Assembly (NCBI RefSeq): GCF_000165425.1
Contig: NW_001799066.1
Location: 310,001-374,000, forward strand
Length of the DNA stretch: 64,000 nucleotides
Source: Paramecium tetraurelia
Taxonomy: Eukaryota > Ciliophora > Oligohymenophorea > Peniculida > Parameciidae
Reading direction: 5' to 3'
Shown here: piece by piece, positions 26,915 through 40,180 of the stretch
How positions within the stretch are numbered: position 1 is the first letter of the stretch
Layout of the letters: every line of letters begins with the position of its first letter
Position numbers and translations under genes: made by a program
The notes under the pieces: model-generated
Told to the model about the DNA's origin: nothing
Seen by the model: the letters and a program-made list of their open reading frames with translations, nothing else
The model's database searches: none

Positions 26915-27386
26915 ATGGGAAACCAAAGCGAAAAAAAAATAGCTTCATTTAAATAAAAAGTCATTGGTTATTACTTTTACCCAACAACAGGAATTTGCAC
27001 TTTATTTTTGCTTGCCAATTTGTATTGTGGTTATGCATTAACAATTTGGGGTGCTATAGTAATTTCTATAATTACTTTTATTCAATACTTTTGTTATAAT
27101 TAGATAAGCAAGTCATTAGAGTTTGGTTTGGATACAGATTCATATTCCATTTACATAGATATATTAGTTTTAAATGGAGTCATTTAAGTAAACTTTTTAT
27201 CTACTTTAGCTTGGCAGCATTATATTTGATGTTTTTTGGTATGGTTATTGGATTATCCCATTAATATTGCTATATAAAGGTTCCCTAATTATTTGGGGAT
27301 GGTTACAAAAACCCCAATATGCTGAGGAGGATAAAAAAGATAAAAAGAAAAAAGAAAATAAACCTAAAGTAAAATATGTTAAATGA
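26915..27386 (+). CDS. TMEM208: TMEM208/SND2-family ER membrane protein, 149 aa
   Basis: ATG 26,915, one 22-nt intron (27,188-27,209), TGA 27,384-27,386; exactly 150 codons. Two membrane helices lie near the N-terminus (ICTLFLLANLYCGYALTIWG; IVISIITFIQYFCY) and two after a polar loop (IDILVLNGVIQ; FWYGYWIIPLILLYKG), followed by IIWGWLQKP and a Lys/Glu-rich cytosolic tail. The order of helices, the short final Trp-rich segment and the basic tail match TMEM208 (yeast Snd2), a component of the SRP-independent ER-targeting route. Its divergent partner is an ER thiol oxidoreductase, so both genes serve ER protein biogenesis. Confidence 0.8.
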
Positions 27387-27394
27387 ATATTAAT

Positions 27395-27841
27395 ATGCAT
27401 AAATATTTGTTATATATCAATCATTCTATTTCCAAAGCAGATTCTACTATAAGACTCTTTTTTATTCTGTGTTTGTTTGGATAAAATATTAACAAAAGTA
27501 TTGAAGTAGGAACATAATCACTCAAAAGATACAAAAAAAATGATATTATAGACCTTTCATTTATCATAAAAAATACATACCACCATATAGTGTCTTAAGT
27601 ATTTTAGTCATTGAACCCATACTTAAACTAAATCAAAAAAGAGGAACACCAAATTCTTAACTATGAAAATACTAATCTTAATGCCTGTCCAACTATTAAT
27701 AAACCAATTGATAAATCAAGCTATATTGGTTATGTTATACTTTACGTATTTTTTATATTAATCATTTATAGTATTTATGTTCTTAACGTGTTTTCTAAAT
27801 AATAAACATCCTCCAACAAAGGCCACTAAAGAGACAAATGA
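27395..27841 (+). CDS. Hypothetical membrane protein, 148 aa
   Basis: Begins 8 nt after the TMEM208 stop, ATG 27,395, TGA 27,839-27,841, no intron needed (149 codons). A hydrophobic segment sits near residue 25 (IRLFFILCLFG) and a strong C-terminal helix near residues 110-133 (YIGYVILYVFFILIIYSIYV), ending in a short polar tail. The middle is polar and helical (QVFQSLNPYLNQIKKEEHQI). A C-terminal anchor with a lumenal or cytosolic stalk is suggested, somewhat SNARE-like in layout, but no SNARE heptad signature was recognised. Function unknown. Confidence 0.5.
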
Positions 27842-27996
27842 GTATATGAAATAAAGAATTGAGTAGCTAACTATCATATTTATTATACATCTTGTCTATT
27901 TTTTAATCCCATGTTTTGCTGTGATAATACTCAGCTATGATTAAGAATATTTGACATGCAAACCAAAAAGCAAAAAAGAATAAATTAATAATCATT

Positions 27997-28690
27997 TCAA
28001 TATAAGAAATACTTTGAAAATAATGAAAAAATTTCTGCATAATTGAAATCCTTAAATAAATAAATTCTTTAACCATTTTGCTCCTATTACTCCCAAGACA
28101 AGATCATAAAAAATGAAACTTGATGATTATAAAGTTCTAAAAACAGATGGCTGAAATAGTTATTATTCAGATTCCTTTAAAAAACATCCAAAAACTGCAT
28201 AAGAATAGGCTTGTATCCTTACTTTTCAATAAGTAAATTATTACTTAAACTTAGGATGAACACTAAAGTGTTTATTTTTAAAAGAGTTGGATCCATAATT
28301 TTGAGAAAGAATCTAATTAGTTTATGAAAATTTGAAGCCTGCCATAAAATCATAATTGTATTCATCATCAAAATTATAATTGCAAAAGCCTTTTCTAAAT
28401 CATTTGTTATAAAATCACTCAAGTTCTATTTATATGTCTCCTTAATCATAATATAATTAGAAAATATTTCTAAAGCACTTTAATTAAAAAATAATAATAA
28501 TTTTTATCAATATCCCTAATATCAAGTTCAGAAGTCTATCATCAAGAATCTAAATATTTAGCAAACTTTGAGAATATGAAATAAAAGTTTTAACTAAATT
28601 TAGACTAAATATTTTTGAAAATGAACAGAGCACCTAAACTCAAGTTTCAACTGATGTATAATTAAGACAATATCATTAAATCGAGATTTT
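27997..28690 (-). pseudogene. Frame-shifted alpha-helical (solenoid-like) coding segment
   Basis: Two overlapping minus-strand frames look protein-like. One (about 28,690-28,440) reads SKIFSLNLVKTFISYSQ...KCFRNIFQLYYDQGD. The other (ATG possible at 28,447, to TGA at 27,999-27,997) reads LEKAFAIIILMMNTIMILWQ...FLDVFQRNLNNNYFSHLF. They join if one extra base is skipped near 28,430. An alternative 24-nt intron would instead lead into a polar frame ending at 28,226. The helical, Leu-rich pattern recalls HEAT/karyopherin-type repeats, but no family is certain. It may be a decayed fragment or a gene with a sequence error. Confidence 0.3.
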
Positions 28691-29250
28691 AAATTGAGCA
28701 CATTATAATTGTTGGCAAATTTTAATACTTTTAAAATTACCAAACTAACTCGTATAATTAAAGAATGATTGAAATAATTAAAATACTTTTAAGTTATATT
28801 GAAAAATATCGTATATGTTATAAAATCAAAAAAAATACATTTATACAGAATTTATTTACCCTGAGTTATTTATTAAGGCAGAAAAACTTAAAAGATATAA
28901 TGATTATAAAGTATTTATTAAAAATTTATTAGTTAAAGATTTTTAATCAAAAAAATAATATAATTTTGGAGGGATATTTTTGTTAGTAAAATTAATGTAA
29001 ATTGGACAATATTATTAAATAAAATTTATAAATTTACATATATATTAAATTCAAAGTCAAAATTTTATTAATTAGATTTAGAATATTCTACCAAAGAGAA
29101 CTGAAATATGTTTATGTTTTATTATATATTTTGGTTCTTTTATTAAATTAAACTTCTGCGATAAAGGTAAAATTATTTTGAGGAAATAATATTACTTTAT
29201 AATAATTTACGTTTTCTTATGTGAATATATATTATAGATAATAAAATTAA
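28691..29250. other. Intergenic region upstream of copy C
   Basis: About 560 bp of very AT-rich DNA with long A and T runs. No protein-like frame; it presumably holds the copy C promoter. Confidence 0.5.
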
Positions 29251-32200
29251 ATGATGTATTTAGTGTTCGCAATCCTGAGCTATGTTAATTCGTAAACAAA
29301 GATAAATTTACAAGGAGCTTTGCCATTACATATGGATTGTAGTAATGTTGATGAAAGTAGCTATGTAAAGTCTTATCAATAGTTGAAAATGGATTCGTAG
29401 GATTGCAATACTTCTACGATTAACTCTCGCAATAAGGATAAATTAATAATTTAGATTAGTTGACCTTCAGCATTTGGATAATGGTTCATTCGTAGATGAA
29501 ATTAGGTGGAAGATAAATAATTTTTGCCTTTGTTGATGGTTATACAAAAAACCCAGTAGGAAATTTATTTTATATTTAGTATTTAAACTTAATGCTTTAC
29601 TATTAAATAGAGTCTGGCGATTATTACATGTATTTGGTCAATTCTAAATTTGAGCCAGAAATTTTAAAGCTAAAAATTGATTAGTAAAATTTTCCTTTTA
29701 TAAATAGAGTCAATGATCTCTACACAAGCTATTGGAATCATATATTGCTTTCAATAGATTCAAGAACTGAAAATGCGTTTATAAATCTAAAATTTTTTTC
29801 GACTTATAATTACTAACTCTCTTAAAAACTAGAAACTTTAGTTACTCAAAAGTAATGTTTTTCATAATTGAAAGGTTAATTTATCGATTTGGATCGCATT
29901 CAAGAATAACAAATGAATAACTTTATGATATGACTTCTGATTATATGGCTTGTATAGATATTGCTAATTTTGATTTAATCTATGGATGGACAACTATGGA
30001 TTCAGAAATCTATGTTGATTATGATGTCTAACTAAAATTTCTTTTAAAACCTTTTCAAGTTAACTCAATCAATGTGGAAAGCTAATTTTAAGATATCAAA
30101 TTAAGAGTAAGTCTTAATCAGGCCTCATATAGTGGACCAATTGGTTTATATGTATATAGAGACAAGCAGATAGTCTATAGCTTTGAGGAGTAGATGAGTT
30201 CGTTCACTCTAATGTTTTGGGTGTAACCAAGAAATATAGCTAAAGTTTTTCAATTTTTCTCCTTCACAGATGATTTAGTGCAAGAGACAAGTATAGGATT
30301 CGGTGTTAATTCAAATTACAAGCTTGTATAATATTAAGCCTATACAGTACAAAACCAATTAGGCAGCCTCTCAGCTAATATATGGAATCATGTGATGATA
30401 GCATTATTGGATATAAGCATAAATGAAAATTTTATTCCTTAAAACTCGAAGAAAGTAATGAGAACCTTTATTGACACTTCCCAGACTTCTTTAATTATAG
30501 TTCAGAATATCAAGGCGTATAAGCGACTCGTAATAGGCCCTGTTTTTAAAGATGCTCGAGGATATGATTTCTTGGATATTTAAGACATTAGAATATTTAA
30601 AGGTTATGGAATTTTATAATCATCTGGTGATTGCCAATACTTTGTTGGACCCTATTGTGCTTTTTGCAGAGGAGGAACTCATTACTGTAAAGAATAAGAT
30701 CCTAATGATGACGTTTTCTACTATAACTGCCCTGCTGGATATATTGAATAATCAAATACTTGTGTTTCAACAACTATACCAAATTGTTTAAGATAATAAG
30801 GTAATAATTGCAAGGCGTGTGAAAGCAATTATTGGTTGGATAATAGCACTGGAAGATGCATTTTGTCAAGCAGTTCACCTAAATCCCCTTTCTATTGTTA
30901 AGATTCATAAGCAATTTTTTGTCAAAAAACAATTTTATATTCAATATCAACATCTCAAAAATAGGAAGTAAGTAAACTATGCTAGGTAAATGTAGCATAG
31001 TATAGTTCTTCTTAGCTAACTTGTTAAGGTTGGTCAGTAGATTCATGCAATTAAGCATAATATCAAAGTTAATGCTATAATTGTGGTTATAATACTGTTT
31101 TAACTGAAAAAAAAGTATGTAGATGGCAATGTACATCAAATTATAGATTCAACAATAATAAAATTTGTTAGAAAAGTTGTAAGTCTAAATATCTTTATAA
31201 CTATTCTTGTACTTATTCTAGTCCTTATAATTATGTAACTTATTACTGCAATCCTAATTCTTATTGCTAGTCAAATGAAATAGATTTAGGATACTATTGC
31301 TTAAAACCTGAGTAACAAAGAGAAGGAAGAACTAGGGGGTGTATAATTACTGGCAGAAACCAAATGAGAGACAGCACTATTTATTGCCATAATAGTTGTA
31401 AATATTGTTTTGGGCCAGGTGATTAAAATTGCCTAGGTTGTTATTCTGATAAATTTTTTAATCCCTATTTAACAGCTTGTGTTACTAATTGTAGCAACAA
31501 AGGTCTTTTCAAATATAATAATTAGCAAACAAAAGTTTGTGAATTGGAATGCCCTACTTATCTATACATAAAAAATTATGATTGCGTGACTGATTGTGGT
31601 TTAGGATATGCTTTATACAAGAACACATGTTTACCAAATACATATTTAACAGAAAATTACCTTACTACTTCTGTGGATTCATCCTCCCAAATAATAGATG
31701 TAATGCTTGATTGCCCATAATTGTGTTAAACATGCACTAGTCCTACCATTTGTACAAGCTGTCTGAACACATATCCTATAGATTAAGGTATGTGTGTATT
31801 GTCATGCTTCCCCAAGTTCTTGTTAAGACAAGATGATGGTGTTAGTGTCTGTTTATCTAATTGTAATCCAAGTGATTTAGTTTATTAAAACGATAACTTT
31901 AATGGTTATACAATAAAATAATGTTTTCCAAAAAAATGCGGATCAATAAAGGTGAACAAGATCTATTAAACTTATTTACATCAATCTGATACTCATCGAT
32001 GTATGCAACCTTGCGATGATGGATACTATGGCCATCCTGCCACATTTGAATGTACTCCCTGTGACAGCAATTGCTTTACTTGTTAAGACTTTGCTAATTT
32101 CTGTACGTCTTGCAATTTTATGGAATTTCTATTAGATAATGTTTGTTTTAATACATGTGGTACTAAATTTTAAAATTATATAAATTGGAGATGTGAAGGA

Positions 32201-35200
32201 ACCTGCTCTACAGGATACTCTATTATTAATAAAGACTTAAGCATCTATGCTTGTGTCGAATAATGTGGACAAATTTATGCTTAATACCTCTATTCTTTTT
32301 AAGGCTAGTGTCTTGTTACCATCCCTCTAATAGGAGCATATTGTATAGGGAGCAATTGTTATGAATGCAACGAAAGTTGTAAAACCTGTTCTGGACCTAG
32401 TTAAAATGAGTGCCTATCTTGTTATTCTAAGACTTATTTATTGAATAACACCTGTGGAATCAATTGTGGGTCATAAATGTATGACATGGCTAATTGGTTA
32501 TGCGCTGATGACTGTCCATACTCCACTTTTAAAACTAATAATGGTAGCACTTATTACTGTTCATTAACTTGCCTTTACAATTAATATTAATATAAAACTA
32601 AATGTTATAATAGTTAACCTTTTGGAACCTTTTGCCAATCTAGAACAAATTATGTTTTTTGTGATGGTTGTGCTGATGTCTGTAAAACATGTACTACATC
32701 CTATTCTACCTCTTGTTCTTAATGTAATCCAGGAGCATACTTATATGGAACAACTTGTTACTCAGATTGTCCCGATGTTGCCCCTTACAAAGATACCATT
32801 TCTAATAAATGTGTCACTTCTTGTAGTAACTATCTTGAAGACGGATTTTGTGTGAACACTTGCCAACCTACTTCTTACATATATACTCAATAAATGAAAT
32901 GCTTTATTATGGGATGTCCAGAGGGAACATATCAATAAACAAACACTAATTATTGTTACGCTTGCAATACTGGTTGTTCTACATGTACAGGTGGAGGAAT
33001 CACTCAATGTCTAAGTTGTATATCAAACTATTTTTACAATAGTGATGGATCATGCTCTTCAAATTGCTTAACAAACCCATATATTATTCAAGATTGGGTT
33101 AACTCCCTTTGCGTATAATAATGTCCCTTTGGTACCTACATGCAATCGTTGTCGGGAGGAGCTCTTGCATGTAAGGATACTTGTCCACAATATTATTATT
33201 CAAACATTTGTGTACCTAATTGTCCAAACGAAACATATATGGATGGCAAATTTTGTATCAGTTGTGCTGGTCCATGTTCTGTCTGCTATGGCGCTGCTGT
33301 TAGTTAATGCTCTTAATGTGATATTGGATTCTATTTGTATGATACTACTTGTGTTGAAACTTGTCCTAATCTAAAACCCTTTGCAAATTTAGCTGATTAA
33401 ACTTGTGTTACTAATTGCCCATAATATTTATATTCACCTAAAAATCTTTGCTTTAATCCTTGTCCTGGGTTTTTATACTATTATGAATTAAACGGTAAGA
33501 AAGAATGTGTAGATTAATGCTATTCAAAATCATACTTATGGCTTGGGAAATGCTATGCATGCAATTCCATTTGCAAAGAGTGTTTTGGGCCCAATAATGG
33601 TAATTGCCTTGAATGTGAACTTCCGTATTTCTTGAATGAATAGACTTGTGGGAATACCTGCCCTCAGTTTTATGATTTAACAGATCACGTATGCAAAGAT
33701 GCATGCCCTGTTCATTTAGTAATCTAAGGAATCAATTGTTAAAATACCTGTAATTCTGGATATTTAGTGTATAATTAAGTTTGCGTAAATGCTTGTCCAA
33801 ATTTTGCATATCAAGTAGGTGATCGCTGTTATGATTGTAATTTATTTTGTAGCACTTGCTTTGGACCAACAGCTAATGAATGTTATTCTTGCATAGATAA
33901 TTATTTTTTAGATTAAAATAGTTGTAAATCAACATGCCCTTAGTTCTCAGATGTTGATGATAAGTTATGTGTATCTGATTGTAGTGGAAAATATGAACAT
34001 AAAGATAAAATGTAATGTGTTTCAACTTGTCCCACAGATTACTTGTATTGCTTATCAAAATGCGTTAAAACTTTAGATGATGGCTATTATAAAGATGGTA
34101 ATCATTGTTAATAATGTGATCCTAAATGTATAAAATGCACATCAGCAACAGTTTGTTAAGCTTGTGCTAATAATTTTTATCTAGAAGTAAATTCTTGTGT
34201 GAATTTTTGCTCTAATTAGTATTTGTTCATGGATCCCATCTCAAGATCATGTGTCACTAAATGTCCTTCTATTTTATACCATTTAGAATCATTTGGTAAA
34301 AGATTCTGTGTTTCAGAGTGCCCCTATAAACTTTATGATCAATGTGTTTTAGCTTGCCCAAGTGGAATTGTTCCCAAAAAGATACCGTTTGTACTAATTG
34401 TCCATAAATTTTGTAATGAATGCGAATCGGCTACAAAATGCTCAGTATGTTAATTATGGTTACTATTCAGAAAATGATCAATGCTAACTAAGTTGCACAA
34501 CTGGAAAGACTGATAGAAAGAATATTAAATGTGTTGATGAATGTGACCCTACTTTATTTGAATACTAAAATGAGTGTTTAGAAAATTGTCCTACTGATCC
34601 AATAGTCTATAAGAATAAATAAATCTGTGCTCTTAGTTGTCCAATATCCACATATTAAGATGCATAGGAGTGTCTAGATTGTGATTCATCATGTACATCA
34701 TGTATTGGCCCTTCATATTAAGATTGCATCACTTGTTCAAATGGATATTATCTAGATAATCAAATTTGCACTTAAACATGCTCAAATTTATATGATGAAG
34801 TTAATAAATAATGTGTACTTACTTGTCCTACTAATCTCTACTTAGATCTTGATAAATGTGTTGCTATTTGTAGTACTTTTGAGTACAATAGCATATGTGT
34901 TAATACCTGTCCACCATTAACTTACTTTTTGAATAAAAAATGCCATGATTGTTCAGAAAACTGTTAGGAATGTAATTCTTTTGGATGTACCAAATGTTCT
35001 GTTGGCACCTATTTAGATGATGGATTGTGTAATAATTATTGCCCATATTATTACAATGATGTTAATAATGAATGTGCTTAATTATGTCCTAAAGATACAT
35101 ATCTTTATATTGACCATTGTTATTCTCAATGTCCATTGAGTACTTTTTAGTATAAGAAAGATTGTCTTTTAGCTTGTCCATCTTTAACAGTCTTATAGAA

Positions 35201-38200
35201 TACTTAATGTGTATAATGTCCTGAAAGATGTTTGACTTGTAAGACTGAATATGAATGCTCTAAATGTAAAAGTCCATACTTTTTATTTAATGGCTCTTGT
35301 GTTGTGCATTGTCCATTATAATTACCATTTGAAGATATTACGAATGGCTAGTGTGTATCTGCTTGTCCACCAGAAGCTTATGAGAGAGGATATGAGTGTA
35401 TAAAAGAATGTAATTTAATCATATACTAAAAATAATGTCTTTAAGCATGTCCTACTGGATATTATGGTAATGATTATTGTAAGCCATGTCGATTAGAATG
35501 TAAAGAATGTTCAACCTTTGAGGTTTGCACTGAATGTAATGATAACTTTTTCCTTGAATACAATTAATGTGATACATAATGTACAAAAATTAAGGATTTA
35601 AAATCCAAATCATGTGTTGATACATGTAACTCATTACTATATAAAAATGTTTGTTATCAAACTTGTCCTTAAAAACACTTACGAAAATACGAATGAATGT
35701 GTATTAAGTTGTAATGATGGCTATTATGGTTCTTTAGACTATAAATGTCTAAAGTGTCCTTAATAATGTGGAACCTGTACTAGTGTATTATAATGTACTA
35801 AATGCAATATTGGATATTTTCTTTATAATAAGTAATGTTTGGACTAATGCCCAGGATCATTTTTTTCTAACCCTATACTTAATGAATGCTCAAATAAATG
35901 TCCTTAAACAACATTTATATTTTAAAAATTCATGTCTTTTTGAATGTCCATCTGAATATTTAAATGATATGGAAAATTATAAATGTGTGAAGAATTGTGG
36001 ATCATAATAATATTTAAGTAAAAAGAACTGTTTAAGTTGTGCAATAGAATGTGATTCATGTACTGGAAGAGGAAATAATAATTGTATCAAATGTGCAAGT
36101 GGATTTACATTAACTGAAGATGGAATTTGCTTAGGCAGTTGTAAAGATGGATATTATAAGTCAGATAATTCATGTCAACAATGTTTACATAAATGCTAAA
36201 CATGTGAAAATGGAACTGATTGTAATAAATGTAGAGGTACTAATCGAAACCATGAAGATTGTTCTTGTTAAAAAGGATATTATGATGATGAATATTAGGA
36301 TGATTGTAAAAGATGTCCTTGTGATGAATGTACTGCTGCTGATAATTGTCTTATATGTAAAAACAATTTATAAGTTCCAAAATGTTCTTGTGATAGAGTA
36401 CTCAATCAAGATTGGTGTATAACATGTCAAGTAGCAAAAGTCAATATCTATTACACTGATGACCTAAACGAAATAATTGTTCATTTTGGGTATTTGATTT
36501 CCATTGATTTAATCAATCCCTTTTAGCCCTCAAATTGTTCTTTGTGGTTTGATAATTCTGAAATCTTTGGTTAAAATGCTTAATGTTATTTATCTTGGAA
36601 TAGATATGCAGTTCATATAACCCTTAAGCCATATGCATCTGTTAATATTGGAGACAAGTTGAGTTTTAAAAATTCATTTTATAGAGATGTGGATCAAGGA
36701 ATTTGTGATGGTTAATTTATAGAACAATTTATTGAAAACAAAGTTAGAGAACCTAAAAGTTTGTATAAACCATACATTCTATTTGATATTCCTTCTTTCG
36801 TTAGTACTTGTAAAACAATATATATCAAATAAATTCTATTAGATGGTACTGGATAAAAAATCTAAAATGTTCTATCTTGGACACTCAAAGAAATGAAGGA
36901 TGAAGAATAGTATTTATAAATGGATGCATTTTTGGATAATAAACTAAATGAAATTACAATTCCAATTAGAACTTTATAACCAAATGTGACATATACAATC
37001 ACAGCTAAATATGTTAATTTCTTGCAAAGAGTAAATTTCACAACCTTTACATTCACCACTCTTCCAATGCAAGCTCCTTATGTATTTTTATCATATGAAC
37101 CTCTAATAGCAAGAGTTTATATATTTGATTGTCATGTCTCGTACTCAGATATGAAAAATGAATTTAATGTTGCCATTGAAATAACAGATGGTAAAAACAA
37201 AACATATATTTCGTTAACATAATAAATAAATCCAATTTATGAAATTCCACTAAATGAATCTCTACTTCCTAAAGAAACTCCTTTAAGGTTTATTGCATCT
37301 ACAGGAAGTTCAATTATAATAGAAACGATTAATCTAAAAGCAAAATCAATTGATATTAAATTTTTATAAAAAGATAGATTTATTGGTTTAGATAATCAAA
37401 TTAATGCAAGAGGGTTTGATAGAAATATATAGGATGAAGTTTTGAGCACAAAAGGAATCAATTATGAATGGCAATGTAATAACTTATTTAATTTATAACC
37501 TTGCAAAACAGATGAAAACTAAATTATGCAATTTCCTTCTCGAAGAGTTGTCAACATTTTTGCTGATAGTTAAAATACAACTTTAGTATTCTTTGCAAAA
37601 GCATATAAAGGGGATAGATGGACAGTCAAAGAATAGCTAATTGTAATCACAGATTTTAATATTGAAGAAGAATTTTATATCAATAATAAAGATCCATAAA
37701 ATTATATTAATGCAAATGATGAAGTAACGGTCTTAATAAAAAAATAATAAAAGTATGCCTTTATTATCTAAAAACACAAAATTATATAGTCCCTTAAAAT
37801 ATCAAGTTTGTCATTAAAATTTAGATTGGCTGGTTTAACTACTGATTATATAAATCCTATCTACATCTATTTGGTACCAGGTAATGAATCAATTGGTTTC
37901 AAACTGAACGATCCTCCTAAACAAGTTGATTTCCAGATAGAGCCATTGATTGGAGAATCTCTAGAGTATTTTAATTACACTCTTTAAAATCTTTAGTCTG
38001 GAAATTAAATAAGTATCTATTATTATTTTGAAAATTCTGTTCTTGAAAATGATGTAAATTCATAATCTATAATAAATGGAATACCATTAATCACAGACTC
38101 AAATGAGACTTTTGGAGAATTTTAGTTGCCAAGTGGAATCACTAATAATTCAATTTAAGTTCTATGTGAGATATCATCTTCCTATGGATCTAAATCTTAT

Positions 38201-40180
38201 TTGAAACAAGAAGTTCATGTAATAAGGAAAAATTATGAATTGCAATAATTATACCAATCGTTCACTAATAAAACAAATTTAGAAAATTTATAAAGTCTTC
38301 ATACAATGATTGCACTAATCTAGTTAGAAGAACAGTAAGTATGCTTGAAATAATGCTCAGGGGTTGGGACATGTGTAAATAAGAAATGTTAATGTCCTCC
38401 TGGTTATTACTTTGCTGATTGTAGTGGAAATTAGGAATAATAAATAAAATTCAATGATTTTATGACCAATACAATTTAATCTTTGGTAAAAATACCAATA
38501 AAATATAATGATGATATGAAATTGTTTAGTCAATCTCTCTAATTTTTAACATAATTTAGCTCTAATAATACATTAAGTTTAGAAGATTGCTCCATTGTTT
38601 TACAATAATATATAAAGAATACAAATTCTAGATTAGAATAGATAAATTAATATTCAATAAATTTGTAATATTAAGCAACCGATGATTTTAACTACTCTTA
38701 AATAGATATTCGCTCATTAGTAAATAAAAACGATTTACACACAGCTCTTAAAAGCACTGTTTTTATGTGGGAAAAGACTTTATTTACTTCAGGATCAAAT
38801 GTTTATTAATTATAAAATCATCTCAACAATTTGATAAATAACATCATTGAATTATCTATCTTCTCTTTAAGCCCTAATGATAAAATAGACTATTCAATAG
38901 ATACTGCAATAATAACTATTTAAAAATCTTAAAGCCTCCCATATAACTCGAGTAGAGTGTTAGAAGAAATCAATAGTTAGAAATCAGCAAGTTATGATAT
39001 CGTTTATGCACTTTACATTAGAAACTTTTATGCTTTTGATGGTTACTTCCCATACCCATAACAAATTTATCCATTATATGATTATTAAATCAGATAGTCA
39101 AGTCGAAAAGAAAATATAGAGTTAGATTAGCCAATCTCATATCGATTCGGAATTCACAATGATACTACTAATTTAGTTTGTTTATAAAGAAATGCTAAGA
39201 CCTATGAATGGTTTGATTAAAATTGTACCATCTCTGAAATAAATTCAACTTACTATTGTAATTGTACAACTCTCTCTCCTACAACAATTTGTAATGACTA
39301 TGATTTTCTTTATCGAGGTTCTTCAGGATTCAGGATAAATCTTCCAAACATTTTTTATATCATTTATATTGCTTAATTAATAACTTTAGGAATATTTGTG
39401 AGCAAATCAAAAACATAAAATACTGAATAATAATCAGAAAAGACAAAATTTGGCCATGTTATGAAATTAACTAGAAAAAGTAAGGTGAATATTGTTGGCA
39501 ACAAAGTTTAACAGGTTGAGCAAGAGAAGTAACCTGGATAATTAATAATATAGCCATAATTAAACAAGTAAGATTAGAAAAATGATAAATTTCATTTTAA
39601 TCATTTTTGGGTACTTAATTTATACTTATACTTAGAAATACCATTGTTTAACATAGTTGATATATAAATAGTTAACTTACATTAGTCCATTTATGAGATC
39701 ACTTATAATACTATTAAGATGGAACTCTGCAGTGATTATTGGAGAAATATTAGGTTTTTTCGAATTTGATTTCTAAGTATCTATCTGGATTATATTTGCA
39801 TCAATAATTCTAATGAGAATTAGTGAAAATTTCCTAAAAGTAAATATTATTGTAATTTTAGAAATAAGTAAAGTATTTTTTTGTCATGAAACAAATTATT
39901 CCGATGATATTAATCAAAGGTTTTATAGTATTGCTCTTGATGTTCACAATATTATTTGGAATATCTCTTTATTTAATGATAGCTAACTAAACAAATTTGG
40001 TATTTAATCTTTTATATTTAGATACTTTCTTATTTTATTGCAATATTAATTGATATCCTTCTACTTGATATCATTATCTTTAGCTCTCAAAGATTTTTAG
40101 GGGAAAATAAGAAGAAGAACATAAGAAGAACAATCAAAGAACTGAAATAAATTGCAAAAATTCAAAAGCAATTCAATTGA
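29251..40180 (+). CDS. Giant Cys-rich multi-pass surface receptor, copy C (frame-broken)
   Basis: ATG 29,251 (or 29,254) gives a signal peptide (MMYLVFAILSYVNSQ). The domain order equals copy B: LamG-like N-terminus (FVGLQYFYDQLSQ; LTFSIWIMVHS), about 2,000 residues of Cys-rich repeats, REJ-like region (about 36,430-38,300), EGF motif (38,350-38,440), GPS-like motif (39,180-39,300; CNCTTLSPTT) and about five membrane helices, TGA 40,178-40,180. Introns include 29,357-29,382, 29,556-29,579, a 24-nt intron near 29,692 and 29,852-29,874, whose acceptor is AAG where copy B has TAG, plus 25, 22 and 22 nt introns near the 3' end. Net spliced length is a multiple of three, but about six +1 breaks between 34,374 and 35,930 cause an early TGA near 34,470. 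Pseudogene or assembly errors. Confidence 0.8.
34374..35930 (+). other. Cluster of +1 frame breaks in copy C
   Basis: Against copies A and B, copy C has three extra bases close together at about 34,372-34,412 (which remove a conserved Cys pair), one at about 34,456 (TGA follows in frame), one at about 35,672 (taaaaacac for taaaatac) and one at about 35,927 (ttttaaaaattc for ttttaaaattc). They total six, so the frame is restored for the REJ-like and membrane parts. The positions differ from those in copy A. Confidence 0.65.
34790..40180 (+). repeat. 3' half of copy C, near-identical to 4,440-9,839
   Basis: Partner of the repeat in copy A. The match continues a little past the stop codon (shared tatgtctattatat-type flank near 9,895 and 40,230) and then fades. 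The N-terminal half is less conserved, so similarity is distributed unevenly along the gene. Confidence 0.7.
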
